Shown piece by piece: positions 1 to 8,768 of a stretch of DNA of 64,000 nt. This DNA is from Roseburia hominis (GTDB lineage Bacteria; Bacillota; Clostridia; Lachnospirales; Lachnospiraceae): NCBI GenBank assembly GCA_021771815.1, contig JAETOE010000012.1, positions 23,839 to 87,838 of the forward strand, given 5' to 3'. The position numbers and the translations under genes are program-made. Positions within the stretch are counted from its first letter, which is position 1. The number at the start of each line of letters is the position of its first letter. The notes below the pieces were generated by a model. That model was not told where the DNA came from and searched no databases. It worked only from the letters and a program-made list of their open reading frames with translations.

Positions 1-552
1 AGCAGGCTCCTCCGCGGTCGGATTCAACTCCGCACGGTTCGTCGTCACCACGTCAAGAAATCCCTGCAGAGAACTCATATAAGCGTCATGGCGAGCTTTT
101 GCTGTGTCCATCGAATGTGAAATCGTGTTTTCAAGATTACGCAGGATATCGTCGGTGTATTGCATCGCGCCCATGCGGATATTATTCGCATCATTCGTCG
201 CATTATCAAGAATCTCCTGCGCCTGCTTTGTCGCGATCATGACGACCTCATTCGCCTGCGCATACGCTTGCTGCATAATCTGATGCTCACTGACAAGCTC
301 GTCCGTCTTGATTTGCGCCTGCGCGATAATCGCGTCCGCCTTTGCCTGCGCATCGGCTAAGATTGCTTCCTTGTTGCTGATGATCTTCTGGTAGCGTTTG
401 ATTTCCTCGGGGGTCTTGACGCGAAGTTCATTTAACAGTTCTTCCATCTCTTCCCGGTTCACGATGATCTTAGAGGAGGAAAATGTCTGAGGCTTACAAT
501 TGTCAATATATTCTTCAATTTCCTCTATAATCTGTTCTATTCTACTTGCCAT
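1..552 (-). CDS. V-type ATPase subunit H-like coiled-coil protein (3' end outside window)
   Basis: The frame is open from ATG at 552 to the left edge, so 184 codons are visible and the C-terminus is missing. An AAGGAG lies 7 bases before the ATG. The protein starts MASRIEQIIEEIEEYIDNC. From about residue 60 to 140 it is an Ala/Gln/Glu/Lys/Asp-rich helix with a heptad look (ADAQAKADAIIAQAQ), followed by a Gly/Met/Asp stretch. This resembles the proteins annotated as ATPase or V-type ATPase subunit H next to coaD in Lachnospiraceae. No catalytic motif is visible. The gene is last in the housekeeping operon, 10 bp after coaD. A role as a structural or DivIVA-like coiled-coil protein is equally possible. 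Confidence 0.65.
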   Translation of the reverse strand, partial: MASRIEQIIEEIEEYIDNCKPQTFSSSKIIVNREEMEELLNELRVKTPEEIKRYQKIISNKEAILADAQAKADAIIAQAQIKTDELVSEHQIMQQAYAQANEVVMIATKQAQEILDNATNDANNIRMGAMQYTDDILRNLENTISHSMDTAKARHDAYMSSLQGFLDVVTTNRAELNPTAEEPA

Positions 553-562
553 TAGCTTCTCC

Positions 563-1048
563 TTATTTTGAGATATGATATTTCTCGTATATTCTGTCAA
601 TAAATCTTGCCGGAACGAACTTTGTCAGATCACCGCCATAGGATGCAAATTCCTTGACGATTGTTGAGCTTAAATAAGAATACTGCAGACTGGTCGTCAG
701 AAAAATCGTCTCGACGTCAGGATTCTCCACATGATTCGTCTGCGCAATCTGCAGCTCATATTCAAAGTCGGTCACAGCCCGAAGTCCCCTCACGATAATC
801 GTCGCTTGAATCTCCTTCATGTAATCGACCAGCAGACCGTCAAAAGACGATACCGTGACGTTCGGCATAGAATCCGTCATCTCTTTTATCATACTAACAC
901 GTTCGTCCAGAGAAAACAATGAATTTTTTGCACTGTTATTGAGCACGCCGACTACCAATTCGTCCACGATTCTCGAGGAACGCTCGATAATATCCATATG
1001 TCCAAGCGTCAGCGGGTCAAAGCTTCCCGGATAAATTGCTCGTTTCAT
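563..1048 (-). CDS. coaD: Phosphopantetheine adenylyltransferase
   Basis: Transfers AMP from ATP to 4'-phosphopantetheine, giving dephospho-CoA in cytoplasmic CoA synthesis. The 161-residue protein has the family's usual length. It opens [17 protein letters not shown], with the nucleotidyltransferase T/HxGH motif at residues 14-17, and carries the second signature SSTIVKE near residues 127-133. The start at 1048 is preferred over an upstream in-frame ATG at 1093: the longer version only adds residues encoded by a repeated DNA element, and AAGGAGG sits 5 bases before 1048. That Shine-Dalgarno sequence is the end of the repeat at 1053-1130. The gene follows rsmD, the common order in Firmicutes. 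Confidence 0.96.
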   Translation of the reverse strand: MKRAIYPGSFDPLTLGHMDIIERSSRIVDELVVGVLNNSAKNSLFSLDERVSMIKEMTDSMPNVTVSSFDGLLVDYMKEIQATIIVRGLRAVTDFEYELQIAQTNHVENPDVETIFLTTSLQYSYLSSTIVKEFASYGGDLTKFVPARFIDRIYEKYHISK

Positions 1049-1052
1049 AGAG

Positions 1053-1130
1053 TCCTCCTTGTTTTCCGAAGGAAAATGCGACTGCATATGCATGGAGCAA
1101 TGCCCAGCAAGCTGTGCAGGATTTTCCTCC
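1053..1130 (-). repeat. Shine-Dalgarno-bearing hairpin repeat, copy A
   Basis: A 78-bp element fills most of the 112-bp gap between rsmD and coaD. On the coding strand it begins GGAGGAAAATCCTGCACAGC and ends TTCGGAAAACAAGGAGGA. The internal hairpin TTTTCC-TTC-GGAAAA and a CATTGC/GCAATG-type inverted repeat (here CATTGC...GCATATG, imperfect) are visible. The terminal AAGGAGG is the ribosome binding site of coaD. Near-identical copies lie at 1719-1796 and 28939-29016, a shortened one at 10374-10433, and a remnant at 22148-22173. Confidence 0.9.
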
Positions 1131-1160
1131 TATTGGGGCAACATGATTTGCCGAAACTGT

Positions 1161-1712
1161 TCATTCTCTTCGGATAAATGCGTGTTCGTTCGTCTTATAG
1201 GTTTTCAGCCGCACAAGCTTTAGTCCATACTCCGAAAGATACGAAAAATCCGTATCAAGCGCCGCTTCCACGATCATCAGCGTGTCCTCTTTCAACAGGG
1301 AAGACGCCGCAAGATAACGAAGCACTTCCTGCTCGATACCCTTCTTGTAGGGCGGATCCATAAAAATAATATCGAACTGGTACTTTCCCTCCATCGCGCG
1401 GAGCGCACTAAGCGCCTCCGTCGGATAGACCTTCGTCTCTTTTGTGAACTTCGTAAAACGGATATTCTCCTCGATACAGGCGGCAGGCTTCTTGCCGCTG
1501 TCCACAAAGACCGCATAGCGCGCGCCGCGGCTTACCGCCTCAAGTCCGATCTGCCCGCTTCCCGCAAACAGATCGAGGAAATAGCTGCCCGGTATCTCAT
1601 CCTGTATAATGTTAAACAATGTCTCCTTGATCCGGTCGGTGGTCGGTCTGGTGTCTAACCCCTCTACCGTCTTAAGTGGTAGGCTCCGCGCCGTTCCCGC
1701 TATGATCCGCAT
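1161..1712 (-). CDS. rsmD: 16S rRNA (guanine(966)-N(2))-methyltransferase
   Basis: Uses S-adenosylmethionine to methylate G966 of 16S rRNA during 30S assembly. The 183-residue protein begins MRIIAGTARSLPLKT, typical of RsmD. It has the SAM-binding loop LDLFAGSGQIGLEA at residues 46-59 and the catalytic DPPY at 119-122. An in-frame ATG further upstream (1766) is rejected because it lies inside repeat copy B; AAGGAGG from that repeat sits 7 bases before the start at 1712. The 5' end overlaps the 3' end of the pncC gene by 13 bp in another frame, suggesting translational coupling. Downstream is coaD. Confidence 0.95.
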   Translation of the reverse strand: MRIIAGTARSLPLKTVEGLDTRPTTDRIKETLFNIIQDEIPGSYFLDLFAGSGQIGLEAVSRGARYAVFVDSGKKPAACIEENIRFTKFTKETKVYPTEALSALRAMEGKYQFDIIFMDPPYKKGIEQEVLRYLAASSLLKEDTLMIVEAALDTDFSYLSEYGLKLVRLKTYKTNEHAFIRRE

Positions 1713-2302
1713 AATGAATCCTCCTTGTTTTCCGGAGGAAAATGCGACTGCCATTGCATGGAGCAATGCCCGGCAAGCCGTGCAGGATTTTCCTCCTTAA
1801 GCATTGTAATCAGCAGGCGAAGCGCCGCCTCGGTAGCAGCCTCCCGCCGCTCTCTCCGGCTGTTCTTCTCGAAGACATAACGCTCTGTCACCGTCTTCCC
1901 TTTCAGATAACAGCCGATATACATAAGTCCCACCGGACAATCTTTCGTTCCGCCATCCGGTCCGGCGACGCCTGTCACGGAGAGCGCCGCGTCGCACCCG
2001 GCAGTCCTGGCAGCGGACTTTGCCATATCGCAGGCAGTCTCGCTGCTCACCACCCCGTATTTTTCAATCGTCTTTGGATTTACATGAATCATTTTTACCT
2101 TCGCTGCATCCGAGTATGTGACGTAGCCCTCGGTAAAAAATTCGGAAATCCCAGGCACGTTGACAAGCGTCGACGCGATCATCCCGCCTGTCGCAGATTC
2201 TGCGGTAGTCAGGGTATAACGGCGTTCCTTCAACAACTTATAAACAAGATATTCTAAGGATTCCTCCACCGGCTCTGTGCCAAAGCTTTTCTTTACTGAC
2301 AT
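1700..2302 (-). CDS. pncC: Nicotinamide-nucleotide amidase, CinA C-terminal domain protein
   Basis: Deamidates nicotinamide mononucleotide to nicotinate mononucleotide in pyridine nucleotide salvage. Only the CinA C-terminal amidase domain is present (200 residues), as in stand-alone PncC; the N-terminal MoaB-like domain of long CinA is absent. Family motifs are TTAESATGG, SVTGVAGPDGG and CPVGLMYIG. The start at 2302 is chosen because AGGAAGGAA precedes it; an ATG at 2329 lacks a good site. The last 25 or so codons, after LRLLITMLKEE, run through repeat copy B, so the tail NPARLAGHCSMQWQSHF and beyond is repeat-encoded rather than family sequence. The native stop was apparently displaced by the insertion. 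Confidence 0.9.
   Translation of the reverse strand: MSVKKSFGTEPVEESLEYLVYKLLKERRYTLTTAESATGGMIASTLVNVPGISEFFTEGYVTYSDAAKVKMIHVNPKTIEKYGVVSSETACDMAKSAARTAGCDAALSVTGVAGPDGGTKDCPVGLMYIGCYLKGKTVTERYVFEKNSRRERREAATEAALRLLITMLKEENPARLAGHCSMQWQSHFPPENKEDSLCGS
1719..1796 (-). repeat. Shine-Dalgarno-bearing hairpin repeat, copy B
   Basis: A 78-bp copy of the same element as 1053-1130. It lies inside the 3' end of pncC and directly before rsmD. On the coding strand it runs from GGAGGAAAATCCTGCACGGC to GGAAAACAAGGAGGA. The hairpin loop differs from copy A (TTTTCC-TCC-GGAAAA) but keeps the stem. CATTGC-TCCAT-GCAATG is a second perfect inverted repeat. The final AAGGAGG serves rsmD. Because the element is translated as the end of pncC, it changed the neighbouring protein. 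Confidence 0.9.
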
Positions 2303-2406
2303 ATTCTGTTCCTTCCTGCTGTCTGTCATTTCGAACTATATCTGCTTTTTTGCAGACTTTTTCATCGGTTATCCCTGTTTTTGTCCGGCATTTTAAACCA
2401 CAACTT

Positions 2407-2949
2407 CTATTTCTGCTCTTTTAGAACATCCTTATTCTTTGCAATATAATCGATCAGCGATACGATCGTTAATATCAATGCAACGTACGTCAGAACAACG
2501 CCCAGAATCTGAAACGCCGGATGCGGAATGTCAAGGATCAGCACAATGACCATAAGCATCTGGAAAGTCGTCTTAAACTTGCCCCAGTAGCTTGCGGCGA
2601 TCACAACACCGTTGTCCGAAGCCACCAGGCGGAAACCGCTGATGATGAACTCCCGCGCAATGATCACAATAACGATCCACGACGCCAGACGGTCAAGCTC
2701 GATCAGACAGATCATCGCAGAGCACACTAAAAGCTTATCCGCCAGAGGATCCATAAATTTGCCGAAATTCGTCACAAGATTGTACTTTCTGGCAATCTTT
2801 CCGTCCAGCAGGTCCGTGAGGCTTGCCACGATAAAAATAGCTACCGCAATATAATTTCCGTAGTCCGGAAAATAAGGCGCAAGCAGGAAAAATACAAAAA
2901 ACGGAATCAAAATCACACGCATAATCGTTAACTTATTTGGTAAATTCAT
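2407..2949 (-). CDS. pgsA: CDP-diacylglycerol--glycerol-3-phosphate 3-phosphatidyltransferase
   Basis: Membrane enzyme that makes phosphatidylglycerophosphate, the committed step of anionic phospholipid synthesis. The 180-residue protein carries the complete CDP-alcohol phosphotransferase motif: D49-G50-x2-A53-R54-x8-G63-x3-D67-x3-D71. Four or more hydrophobic helices surround it. The start ATG overlaps the rimO stop codon as ATGA, so the two genes are translationally coupled. About 100 bp without a gene separates it from pncC, holding only a weak TCTGC/GCAGA hairpin. Confidence 0.96.
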   Translation of the reverse strand: MNLPNKLTIMRVILIPFFVFFLLAPYFPDYGNYIAVAIFIVASLTDLLDGKIARKYNLVTNFGKFMDPLADKLLVCSAMICLIELDRLASWIVIVIIAREFIISGFRLVASDNGVVIAASYWGKFKTTFQMLMVIVLILDIPHPAFQILGVVLTYVALILTIVSLIDYIAKNKDVLKEQK

Positions 2950-4286
2950 ATCAATTCTCCTATCAGATCATATTCATACGCCCCAGTCACGCGGGCGCGC
3001 ACAATGTCACCGGTCATCAGTTCCTCATCTGTGTTGATAAAAATATAGCCGTCCACATCCGGCGCATCCCGGTAGGTGCGTCCGATATAGGCATTCTCGT
3101 CACTTACCCTGCCCTCGATAAAGACATAAAGCTCTCTGCCCGTCATCTCCTCATTCTTATCGGAAATGATCTCCTCCTGAAGTTCCATGACATCTGCCTG
3201 CCAGTCCTTCTTTACCTCCTCATCAAGCTGGTTGGGGAATTCCGCTGCAGGTGTTCCCTCCTCCGGCGAGTAAGTAAATGCACCCAAACGATCGAATTCC
3301 ATGTCGTTGACAAACTGCATCAGCTCCTCATGCATCTCCTCCGTCTCTCCCGGGAATCCGCAGATCAGCGTCGTGCGCAGCGCAATATCGGGAATCCGCT
3401 CCCGCAGCTTTGTGATGATGGAAACGAGATCATCTTTGCTTGTGCGCCGTCCCATGCGCTTTAACATTGCATCGCTGGCGTGCTGGATCGGCAGATCCAG
3501 ATAATGACAGACCTTTTTATTATTTGCGATCGTATCGATCAGTTCATCGTAGATTTCTTCCGGATAGCAATACATAATGCGTATCCAGAAAAGTCCTGGG
3601 ATCTCACTTAATGCATCAAGAAGCTTGTGAAGCGATTTCTCTCCGTACAGGTCGATTCCGTAAAGCGTCGTCTCCTGTGCGACAAGGATCAGCTCCTTAA
3701 CGCCCCCCGCGACAAGCTCCCTCGCCTGTTCGATAAGCTCTTCCATCGGAACACTCCGGTAATTACCGCGGATATAGGGAATAATACAGTAGGTACAGCG
3801 CTTGTTGCAGCCCTCCGCGATCTTAAGGTGTGCAAAATGTCCTCCTGTCGTTACGCTCCGCTTTGCTGTAATGTGCGGCAGTCCCTCGAGTGCCTTAAAA
3901 TTCTCGTAGAACTCGCCGGACAACGCCTTTCTGATCGCATTCACGACATCCTCATAGGAATTCGTACCGAGTATCGCATCGACCTCCGGGATTTCCTTTC
4001 GGATCTCATCCTGATAGCGCTGCGCAAGACATCCGGTCACGATAAGCGCCTTTAATGCGGCATCCTTTTTGTGCTCTGCCATCTCAAGGATCGTGTTGAT
4101 GCTCTCCTCCTTGGCATCGCCTATAAAACAACAGGTATTGATGATTATGATGTCCGCCTCGTACTCATCGTCCGTCAACACAATCGGTTCCCCGCCGATG
4201 CCGCCTGCATCCCGGATCATGCCCAACATGAACTCGGTATCTACGAGATTCTTGTCACAGCCCAGGGAAATAAATAATAACTTCAT
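2946..4286 (-). CDS. rimO: Ribosomal protein S12 methylthiotransferase
   Basis: Radical-SAM enzyme that adds a methylthio group to an aspartate of ribosomal protein S12. The 446-residue protein has the three N-terminal cluster cysteines (C10 in SLGCDKN, C52/C53 and C86), the radical SAM CxxxCxxC at C160, C164 and C167 (CNKRCTYC), and a C-terminal TRAM-like segment ending GAYEYDLIGELI. SLGCDKNLVDTE at the N-terminus separates RimO from MiaB. The start at 4286 follows a GGAGA. The gene lies between rpoZ and pgsA, with a terminator-like hairpin separating it from rpoZ. Confidence 0.96.
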   Translation of the reverse strand: MKLLFISLGCDKNLVDTEFMLGMIRDAGGIGGEPIVLTDDEYEADIIIINTCCFIGDAKEESINTILEMAEHKKDAALKALIVTGCLAQRYQDEIRKEIPEVDAILGTNSYEDVVNAIRKALSGEFYENFKALEGLPHITAKRSVTTGGHFAHLKIAEGCNKRCTYCIIPYIRGNYRSVPMEELIEQARELVAGGVKELILVAQETTLYGIDLYGEKSLHKLLDALSEIPGLFWIRIMYCYPEEIYDELIDTIANNKKVCHYLDLPIQHASDAMLKRMGRRTSKDDLVSIITKLRERIPDIALRTTLICGFPGETEEMHEELMQFVNDMEFDRLGAFTYSPEEGTPAAEFPNQLDEEVKKDWQADVMELQEEIISDKNEEMTGRELYVFIEGRVSDENAYIGRTYRDAPDVDGYIFINTDEELMTGDIVRARVTGAYEYDLIGELI

Positions 4287-4310
4287 GCTTGTCTCCATCA
4301 CTCTAAATGA

Positions 4311-4345
4311 ACGCCAAAAAGGATGATAGACCTATCATCCTTTCC
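4311..4345 (-). terminator. Hairpin terminator between rpoZ and rimO
   Basis: AAAGGATGATAG is followed at once by its exact complement CTATCATCCTTT, then TTGG when read on the minus strand (…CATCCTTTTTGG). The 12-bp stem plus T-run is a good intrinsic terminator after rpoZ. Since the same operon order continues, it may attenuate rather than stop transcription into rimO. Confidence 0.7.
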
Positions 4346-4367
4346 CGATTCATGAATATCAAACTTC

Positions 4368-4616
4368 CTATTCCTCATCCTCCGCCGCTTCCGGGATAAT
4401 CTTGACCTTTCCCTCATACAGTTCCTCAACCGCAATCGACAATGGCTTTGGACAGGTAACCTTATCTGCCATCGGTTCGTCTCCTGCAATAATCTGACGC
4501 GCGCGCTTCGCGGTCGCGATCACAATCGAATAACGGCTGTTTACTACCGGCTCTTCCCCGATTTCAACTTCGTCGTTGACTACTTTCATTAACTCTACAT
4601 AAGATGGATGTATCAT
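4368..4616 (-). CDS. rpoZ: DNA-directed RNA polymerase omega subunit
   Basis: Small subunit that aids assembly and stability of RNA polymerase. The 82-residue protein begins MIHPSYVELM and contains NSRYSIVIATAKRARQI, the conserved omega core, then CPKPLSIAVEELYEGKVKI. The tail is acidic (EAAEDEE). An AAAGGAG precedes the start. It directly follows gmk (30 bp), the standard gmk-rpoZ pairing in Firmicutes. Confidence 0.96.
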   Translation of the reverse strand: MIHPSYVELMKVVNDEVEIGEEPVVNSRYSIVIATAKRARQIIAGDEPMADKVTCPKPLSIAVEELYEGKVKIIPEAAEDEE

Positions 4617-4646
4617 AATAAATCTCCTTTCCTGCGCAGGCGGCTG

Positions 4647-5291
4647 TCAGTCCTGCCGGCGCGTGAAGCCTTTCAGCTCTTCTCTCATTTCTCTGATATT
4701 CCCTGCATTGCGCGATACGCGGTAGTGCTCGTTTCGGATGATCTCATGAACCTCCTCTACGCATTCTTCGAGTACGTCGTTCACGACCAGATAATCGTAC
4801 TCCTCCAGTCCTTCTGCCTCCTCAAGTGCCCGCGCCAGACGGTTCTCGATGACTTCCATGGACTCTGTTCCGCGCCCGATAAGCCGCCTCTTTAATTCAT
4901 CGGCACTAGGCGGCGTCACAAAAAGCAGCAGCGCATCCGGAAACTGTTCCCGCACCTTAAGCGCCCCCTGAATCTCAATCTCTAAAATAACATCCCTGCC
5001 GGCTTCAAGCTGTTTTCCAACATATGCTTTCGGCGTGCCGTAATAATTGCCGACATACTGTGCATATTCAATCAGTTCTCCGGCTGCGATCATCTTCTCA
5101 AACTCCTCGCGGCTCTTAAAAAAATACTCCACGCCATCCTTCTCGCCGGGTCTTGGCGCACGCGTTGTCGCCGATATGGAAAGCGCGTAATTCTGCTCGT
5201 ATTTTGCGAGCAGTTCCTTCATGATCGTACCTTTTCCCGCACCGGAAAAACCGGATACCACTGTCAAAATTCCTTTATTCTTTCGCGTCAT
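4647..5291 (-). CDS. gmk: Guanylate kinase
   Basis: Phosphorylates GMP to GDP. The 214-residue protein starts MTRKNKGILTVVSGFSGAGK, with the P-loop GFSGAGKGT at 14-22, followed by the guanylate kinase signature around TTRAPRPGEKDGVEYFF and YAQYVGNYYGTP. The start at 5291 gives the normal family length; longer in-frame starts overlap remA and add non-conserved residues. The first codons overlap the end of remA by 17 bp, so translation is likely coupled. Confidence 0.96.
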   Translation of the reverse strand: MTRKNKGILTVVSGFSGAGKGTIMKELLAKYEQNYALSISATTRAPRPGEKDGVEYFFKSREEFEKMIAAGELIEYAQYVGNYYGTPKAYVGKQLEAGRDVILEIEIQGALKVREQFPDALLLFVTPPSADELKRRLIGRGTESMEVIENRLARALEEAEGLEEYDYLVVNDVLEECVEEVHEIIRNEHYRVSRNAGNIREMREELKGFTRRQD

Positions 5292-5550
5292 CACAAACCT
5301 CTGCGGCATTACCGTTAAATCTGCCGGCAAGCGTCTCCGGCTGTAATGCTGATAAAATGATTTTGTTATTCTCCGTAAATATGACACTCTTCGTCCGCCT
5401 GCCCTGCGTTGCGTCAATCAAAGTCTCCTGCTCCTTGCCCTTCTGGATCAGGCGCTTTGCCGGTGCGGAATCGGAAGAAATAATGCTGATGATCTTATCG
5501 GTGTTGACCATATTGCCAAATCCGATGTTGATTAACTTCGCCATAGCCAT
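5275..5550 (-). CDS. remA: RemA-family extracellular matrix regulator (DUF370)
   Basis: DNA-binding protein; in Bacillus subtilis RemA activates biofilm matrix genes. The 91-residue protein has the family core KLINIGFGNMVNTDKIISI and ATQGRRTKSVIFT. The start could be 5550 or the second ATG at 5544 (MAKLINIG); both are only weakly preceded by AGG. It sits between yicC (stop 2 bp upstream) and gmk, the conserved yicC-remA-gmk-rpoZ arrangement. Confidence 0.93.
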   Translation of the reverse strand: MAMAKLINIGFGNMVNTDKIISIISSDSAPAKRLIQKGKEQETLIDATQGRRTKSVIFTENNKIILSALQPETLAGRFNGNAAEVCDDAKE

Positions 5551-5552
5551 AC

Positions 5553-6431
5553 CTATTCAATATTCTGAATCTGTTCACGAACCTTCTCGATATCGGTCTT
5601 AAGGCTGATCCCGACGTCCGATACCTTAAGATCCGTCGTCTTTGAGAGAATCGTATTCGCCTCACGGTTCATCTCCTGTGCAATAAAATCGAGCTTTCTG
5701 CCCATGCCGCCGCCTGCCAAGAGTGTATCCTTCATACTCTGGATATGACTTCTTAAGCGAACCGTCTCCTCGTCCACACAGATCTTATCCGCAAAGAGCG
5801 TGACCTCTGTGGCAATCCTTGACTCGTCAAGCTGACGCTCTCCTAAAAGTTCCTGTACCTTCTCGGTCAGTCTCGCGCGGTATTCGGCGAGAATAAGCGG
5901 AGAACGCTCCTCGATGAAGTCAACATAGGAAAGCATTCCGTCAAGCTTCTCTATAAGGTCGCCTCTTAGCCGCTCGCCCTCTGCGATCCGGCTCTCTGCA
6001 AGCTGCACTGCCGCAGCGCGGACCGTCTGTTCCAGACCCGCCCACAGCTCCTTCTCATCAATATTCTGCTCCTCCATCACGAGCACTTCCGGATAGCGGG
6101 AAAGCGTGCTCACACGCACGTCGTTCTCGATCCCGAACTTCTCTGACATCTGTTGTAAATATGCCAGATACTGCGCCGCGATATCTTCGTTATATTTTAA
6201 CGCGTAATTCTCTTCTGTATAGTCCTCATAAGATATGAAGATGTCAACCTTTCCGCGCTCAATGTACTCCTTTAAGAGATTGCGGATCGCGCTCTCAAAG
6301 AAATTCAGCTTCTTGGGCATCCTGATATTGACGTCCAGATAGCGATGATTCACGGATTTGATCTCAACGGTGAATTTACGGCTGCCGTCCGCAATCTCTG
6401 CACGTCCGAAGCCGGTCATACTCTTAATCAT
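5553..6431 (-). CDS. yicC: YicC/YloC family protein (stress-linked endoribonuclease family)
   Basis: 292 residues beginning MIKSMTGFGRAEI, the hallmark N-terminus of YicC. It has the conserved segments EIKSVNHRYLDVNIRMP and a C-terminal DUF1732 region, LDFIAQEMNREANTILSKT. Family members have been reported as endoribonucleases, but the cellular role in Firmicutes is not settled. The start at 6431 is set by GGGAGAGG 3 bases upstream; a much longer frame to 6539 overlaps the preceding gene's stop and is not supported. It heads the housekeeping run yicC-remA-gmk-rpoZ. Confidence 0.93.
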   Translation of the reverse strand: MIKSMTGFGRAEIADGSRKFTVEIKSVNHRYLDVNIRMPKKLNFFESAIRNLLKEYIERGKVDIFISYEDYTEENYALKYNEDIAAQYLAYLQQMSEKFGIENDVRVSTLSRYPEVLVMEEQNIDEKELWAGLEQTVRAAAVQLAESRIAEGERLRGDLIEKLDGMLSYVDFIEERSPLILAEYRARLTEKVQELLGERQLDESRIATEVTLFADKICVDEETVRLRSHIQSMKDTLLAGGGMGRKLDFIAQEMNREANTILSKTTDLKVSDVGISLKTDIEKVREQIQNIE

Positions 6432-6535
6432 GTGCCTCTCCCAACATAGTCTAACCTGCACCGTACATCTGTCCTGCCTTACTTTACATTCGCCGATGCC
6501 AATTCGATTCATTATATATCTATTTCCCGGGTAAG

Positions 6536-8731
6536 TCAAGACTTAGCCTTTGTTTTGCAGACCACAAACAGTCCAAGCAGCGTCGCAAGCGATATGAACT
6601 CCCCGATTCTCCAGACTGTGCGTTCCCTGTAATAGATTTCAAGCTCGCCGCGATACCCAGCCGGCAGCGTCACCGATGCCGCGCCGTAAGCGTCCCATAC
6701 AACAGGAAATTCCGTTCCTTCCGCGGTATCGACCGCCCGATAGCTCTTATAGGCAAACAGCGGTACCGTCACACATCCCTCCATACCCGCGCGATTTTCA
6801 CATGTCACCCAAAAATGATTTCCGTTTCTGCGGTACTCTGCAATCGTCACATGCTCGCTGCATGTGATCGCGCTCTCTGTCACATGCTCCTTTGACATTC
6901 CCTGTATCAGATATTCTCCGCCCGAGACGGCATTTACCGTGTTGATGCCCGATGTGTCTGTCACAATGGTCGCGTCGCTTTCCGTCAATCGTACATTGAA
7001 GAACCACAGGCCCTGGACTACAGCGAAAATACATAACCCCGCCACGACCCTTTTTGCTGTAGCGCTTCCAAACAGCAATTTCATATTATCGTTAAGATAG
7101 AGCCAAAGCAGTGTTCCCATAAGCACCGCCGCCGCAAGAAACCGCCATGCAAACTGATACGAAGCAAATACCTTCCCGATCACCGGAATTTCACCGATCG
7201 ATCTCCATGGGAAGAACATCACAGACATAAAAAGTGCAAGCGCAAGCAGAAGAAACAGTCTGCACTGCTCTTCCCATCCCACAGCGTCCGCCTTTTCTTT
7301 TAATTTCTTTCGGTATACAAGATACTGCCATAGAAACACGATGGCGGCAAACGTGATAAGAACGCCCGGCCCAATCAGCATATCCGCCTGTATTCCGCCG
7401 GAGGCATCTGTAGAGCCAAGTCCAGTAGAACCGTATAACTGGAATAACTGCGGCAAAAACAGGCCATGCGCCTGCATATTTTCCGGCGTACCTCCCTTGA
7501 TCCACAAATCTTCCCGAAGCATATAATCCGCAAACGGAATCAGAAAATTGAGATTCAAAAGGATCGTAACGCCCGCGGTCATTATGATGCCGCCAAGACG
7601 CCTTAAAAACTTTTTTCCGCAGAGCAGACAGTAAAGCGCCGAGAAAATCACTGTCATCTCAAAGCTTAAAACATGCGACTGTAAGATCAACGTATAGCCG
7701 GCAATCATATACAGACAACCGCGCCGCACTTCCTGCGTGTGCAGCATGAGATAAAGCCCGAGGAATACGAGCGGCAGAAACGCCATCGCCGTGTACTCAC
7801 CAAGAGCGCATCTCGTATAAATATTCACAAGACGGTAGACGGACAAAGTATAAACAAGGCTTCCGAGAAGTCCTGCTTTCCATCCCTTTCCGATTTTCTT
7901 TGCACAGGCGTAGGATGCGGCGACGGTGACTGCGTTGATAAGCAACACATAAAGCTTATAAGCTGTCTGCAGTGTAAACCCGCCCAGGCGAAAAAGCGCC
8001 GGAATATATAACAGCAGATCACCGTACATCACCGATACCGGATACCCGTAACCGTTCAGCCAGCCCGGCTGTACCCTGACCGGAAACTGCCCCGATTTCA
8101 ACCCTTTCGCCAATCCTTCGATGCGCATCATATGAAACGCAAAATCATGTCCTGTCACCATATAATTGACAAAAAGAGGCAGCGACGAAAGCAGCCACAG
8201 CATCACAAGCGCGAATAAGACATTCCTCTGCGCCGTGTCCATTCCGGCAAAAATCCCCCTATACCAAAGAACAAGCAGAACATCCAGAATCGCAAATACA
8301 ACAAGCAGCGTAATACAGCGCGCCGTTTCCGCCTGATTCGTCCTTTGCACAGTCAGTTCCGAAATCGTAAGATCGTCCTCCGTACTGCTGTCAAGATAGA
8401 ACCACCCGTCGTCTATGCCGACACGAACTTCGAAGGAGGCCTCGGTATGGTAAGGAAAAAGCAGCACCTTGCCGCCGTAGACCGTCCCCGCAGAGCTGTC
8501 AGTCATCGGTCTTAGCCATGCTTCCTCGGATGCAGTCTCATAGACAACATCCATCTGATAAGAACCTGCCGGAAGTGAAATGGGATTCTCCCATGTCGGA
8601 ATTTCTTTCTTTCCTGCGCCAAAAGTCTCCATGTAACCGTTACCTGCAAAGATTTTCCAAACCGCGAACACCAGACAGATTACTTCGGTCAGAACAAGCA
8701 TCAACACTGCCATTTTCTTTGATTTTTCCAT
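6536..8731 (-). CDS. Large polytopic membrane protein, PTPS-related / GT-C-like
   Basis: 731 residues. An N-terminal TM helix (about 8-28) precedes an extracytoplasmic beta-rich segment (about 30-130), then many TM helices, and a second soluble segment (about 590-705) before a final TM helix. HDFAFHMMRIEGLAKGLKSG and FPVRVQPGWLNGYGYP match the 6-pyruvoyl-tetrahydropterin-synthase-related membrane domain, which resembles GT-C glycosyltransferases and YfhO-like proteins. The D in HDFAFH is in the position of the first-loop acidic residue of GT-C enzymes. The likely role is surface polysaccharide or teichoic acid modification; the substrate cannot be read. It is preceded by the GtrII-like gene with the same topology class. 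Confidence 0.75.
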   Translation of the reverse strand: MEKSKKMAVLMLVLTEVICLVFAVWKIFAGNGYMETFGAGKKEIPTWENPISLPAGSYQMDVVYETASEEAWLRPMTDSSAGTVYGGKVLLFPYHTEASFEVRVGIDDGWFYLDSSTEDDLTISELTVQRTNQAETARCITLLVVFAILDVLLVLWYRGIFAGMDTAQRNVLFALVMLWLLSSLPLFVNYMVTGHDFAFHMMRIEGLAKGLKSGQFPVRVQPGWLNGYGYPVSVMYGDLLLYIPALFRLGGFTLQTAYKLYVLLINAVTVAASYACAKKIGKGWKAGLLGSLVYTLSVYRLVNIYTRCALGEYTAMAFLPLVFLGLYLMLHTQEVRRGCLYMIAGYTLILQSHVLSFEMTVIFSALYCLLCGKKFLRRLGGIIMTAGVTILLNLNFLIPFADYMLREDLWIKGGTPENMQAHGLFLPQLFQLYGSTGLGSTDASGGIQADMLIGPGVLITFAAIVFLWQYLVYRKKLKEKADAVGWEEQCRLFLLLALALFMSVMFFPWRSIGEIPVIGKVFASYQFAWRFLAAAVLMGTLLWLYLNDNMKLLFGSATAKRVVAGLCIFAVVQGLWFFNVRLTESDATIVTDTSGINTVNAVSGGEYLIQGMSKEHVTESAITCSEHVTIAEYRRNGNHFWVTCENRAGMEGCVTVPLFAYKSYRAVDTAEGTEFPVVWDAYGAASVTLPAGYRGELEIYYRERTVWRIGEFISLATLLGLFVVCKTKAKS

Positions 8732-8768
8732 GCTGCACTTCTCCTCGTTTCGATTTATTCTTTTGCGC

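Noticed and set aside
1049..1093. N-terminal extension of CoaD from the ATG at 1093
   Set aside because: The added residues are encoded by repeat copy A, and the AAGGAGG next to 1048 marks the real start.
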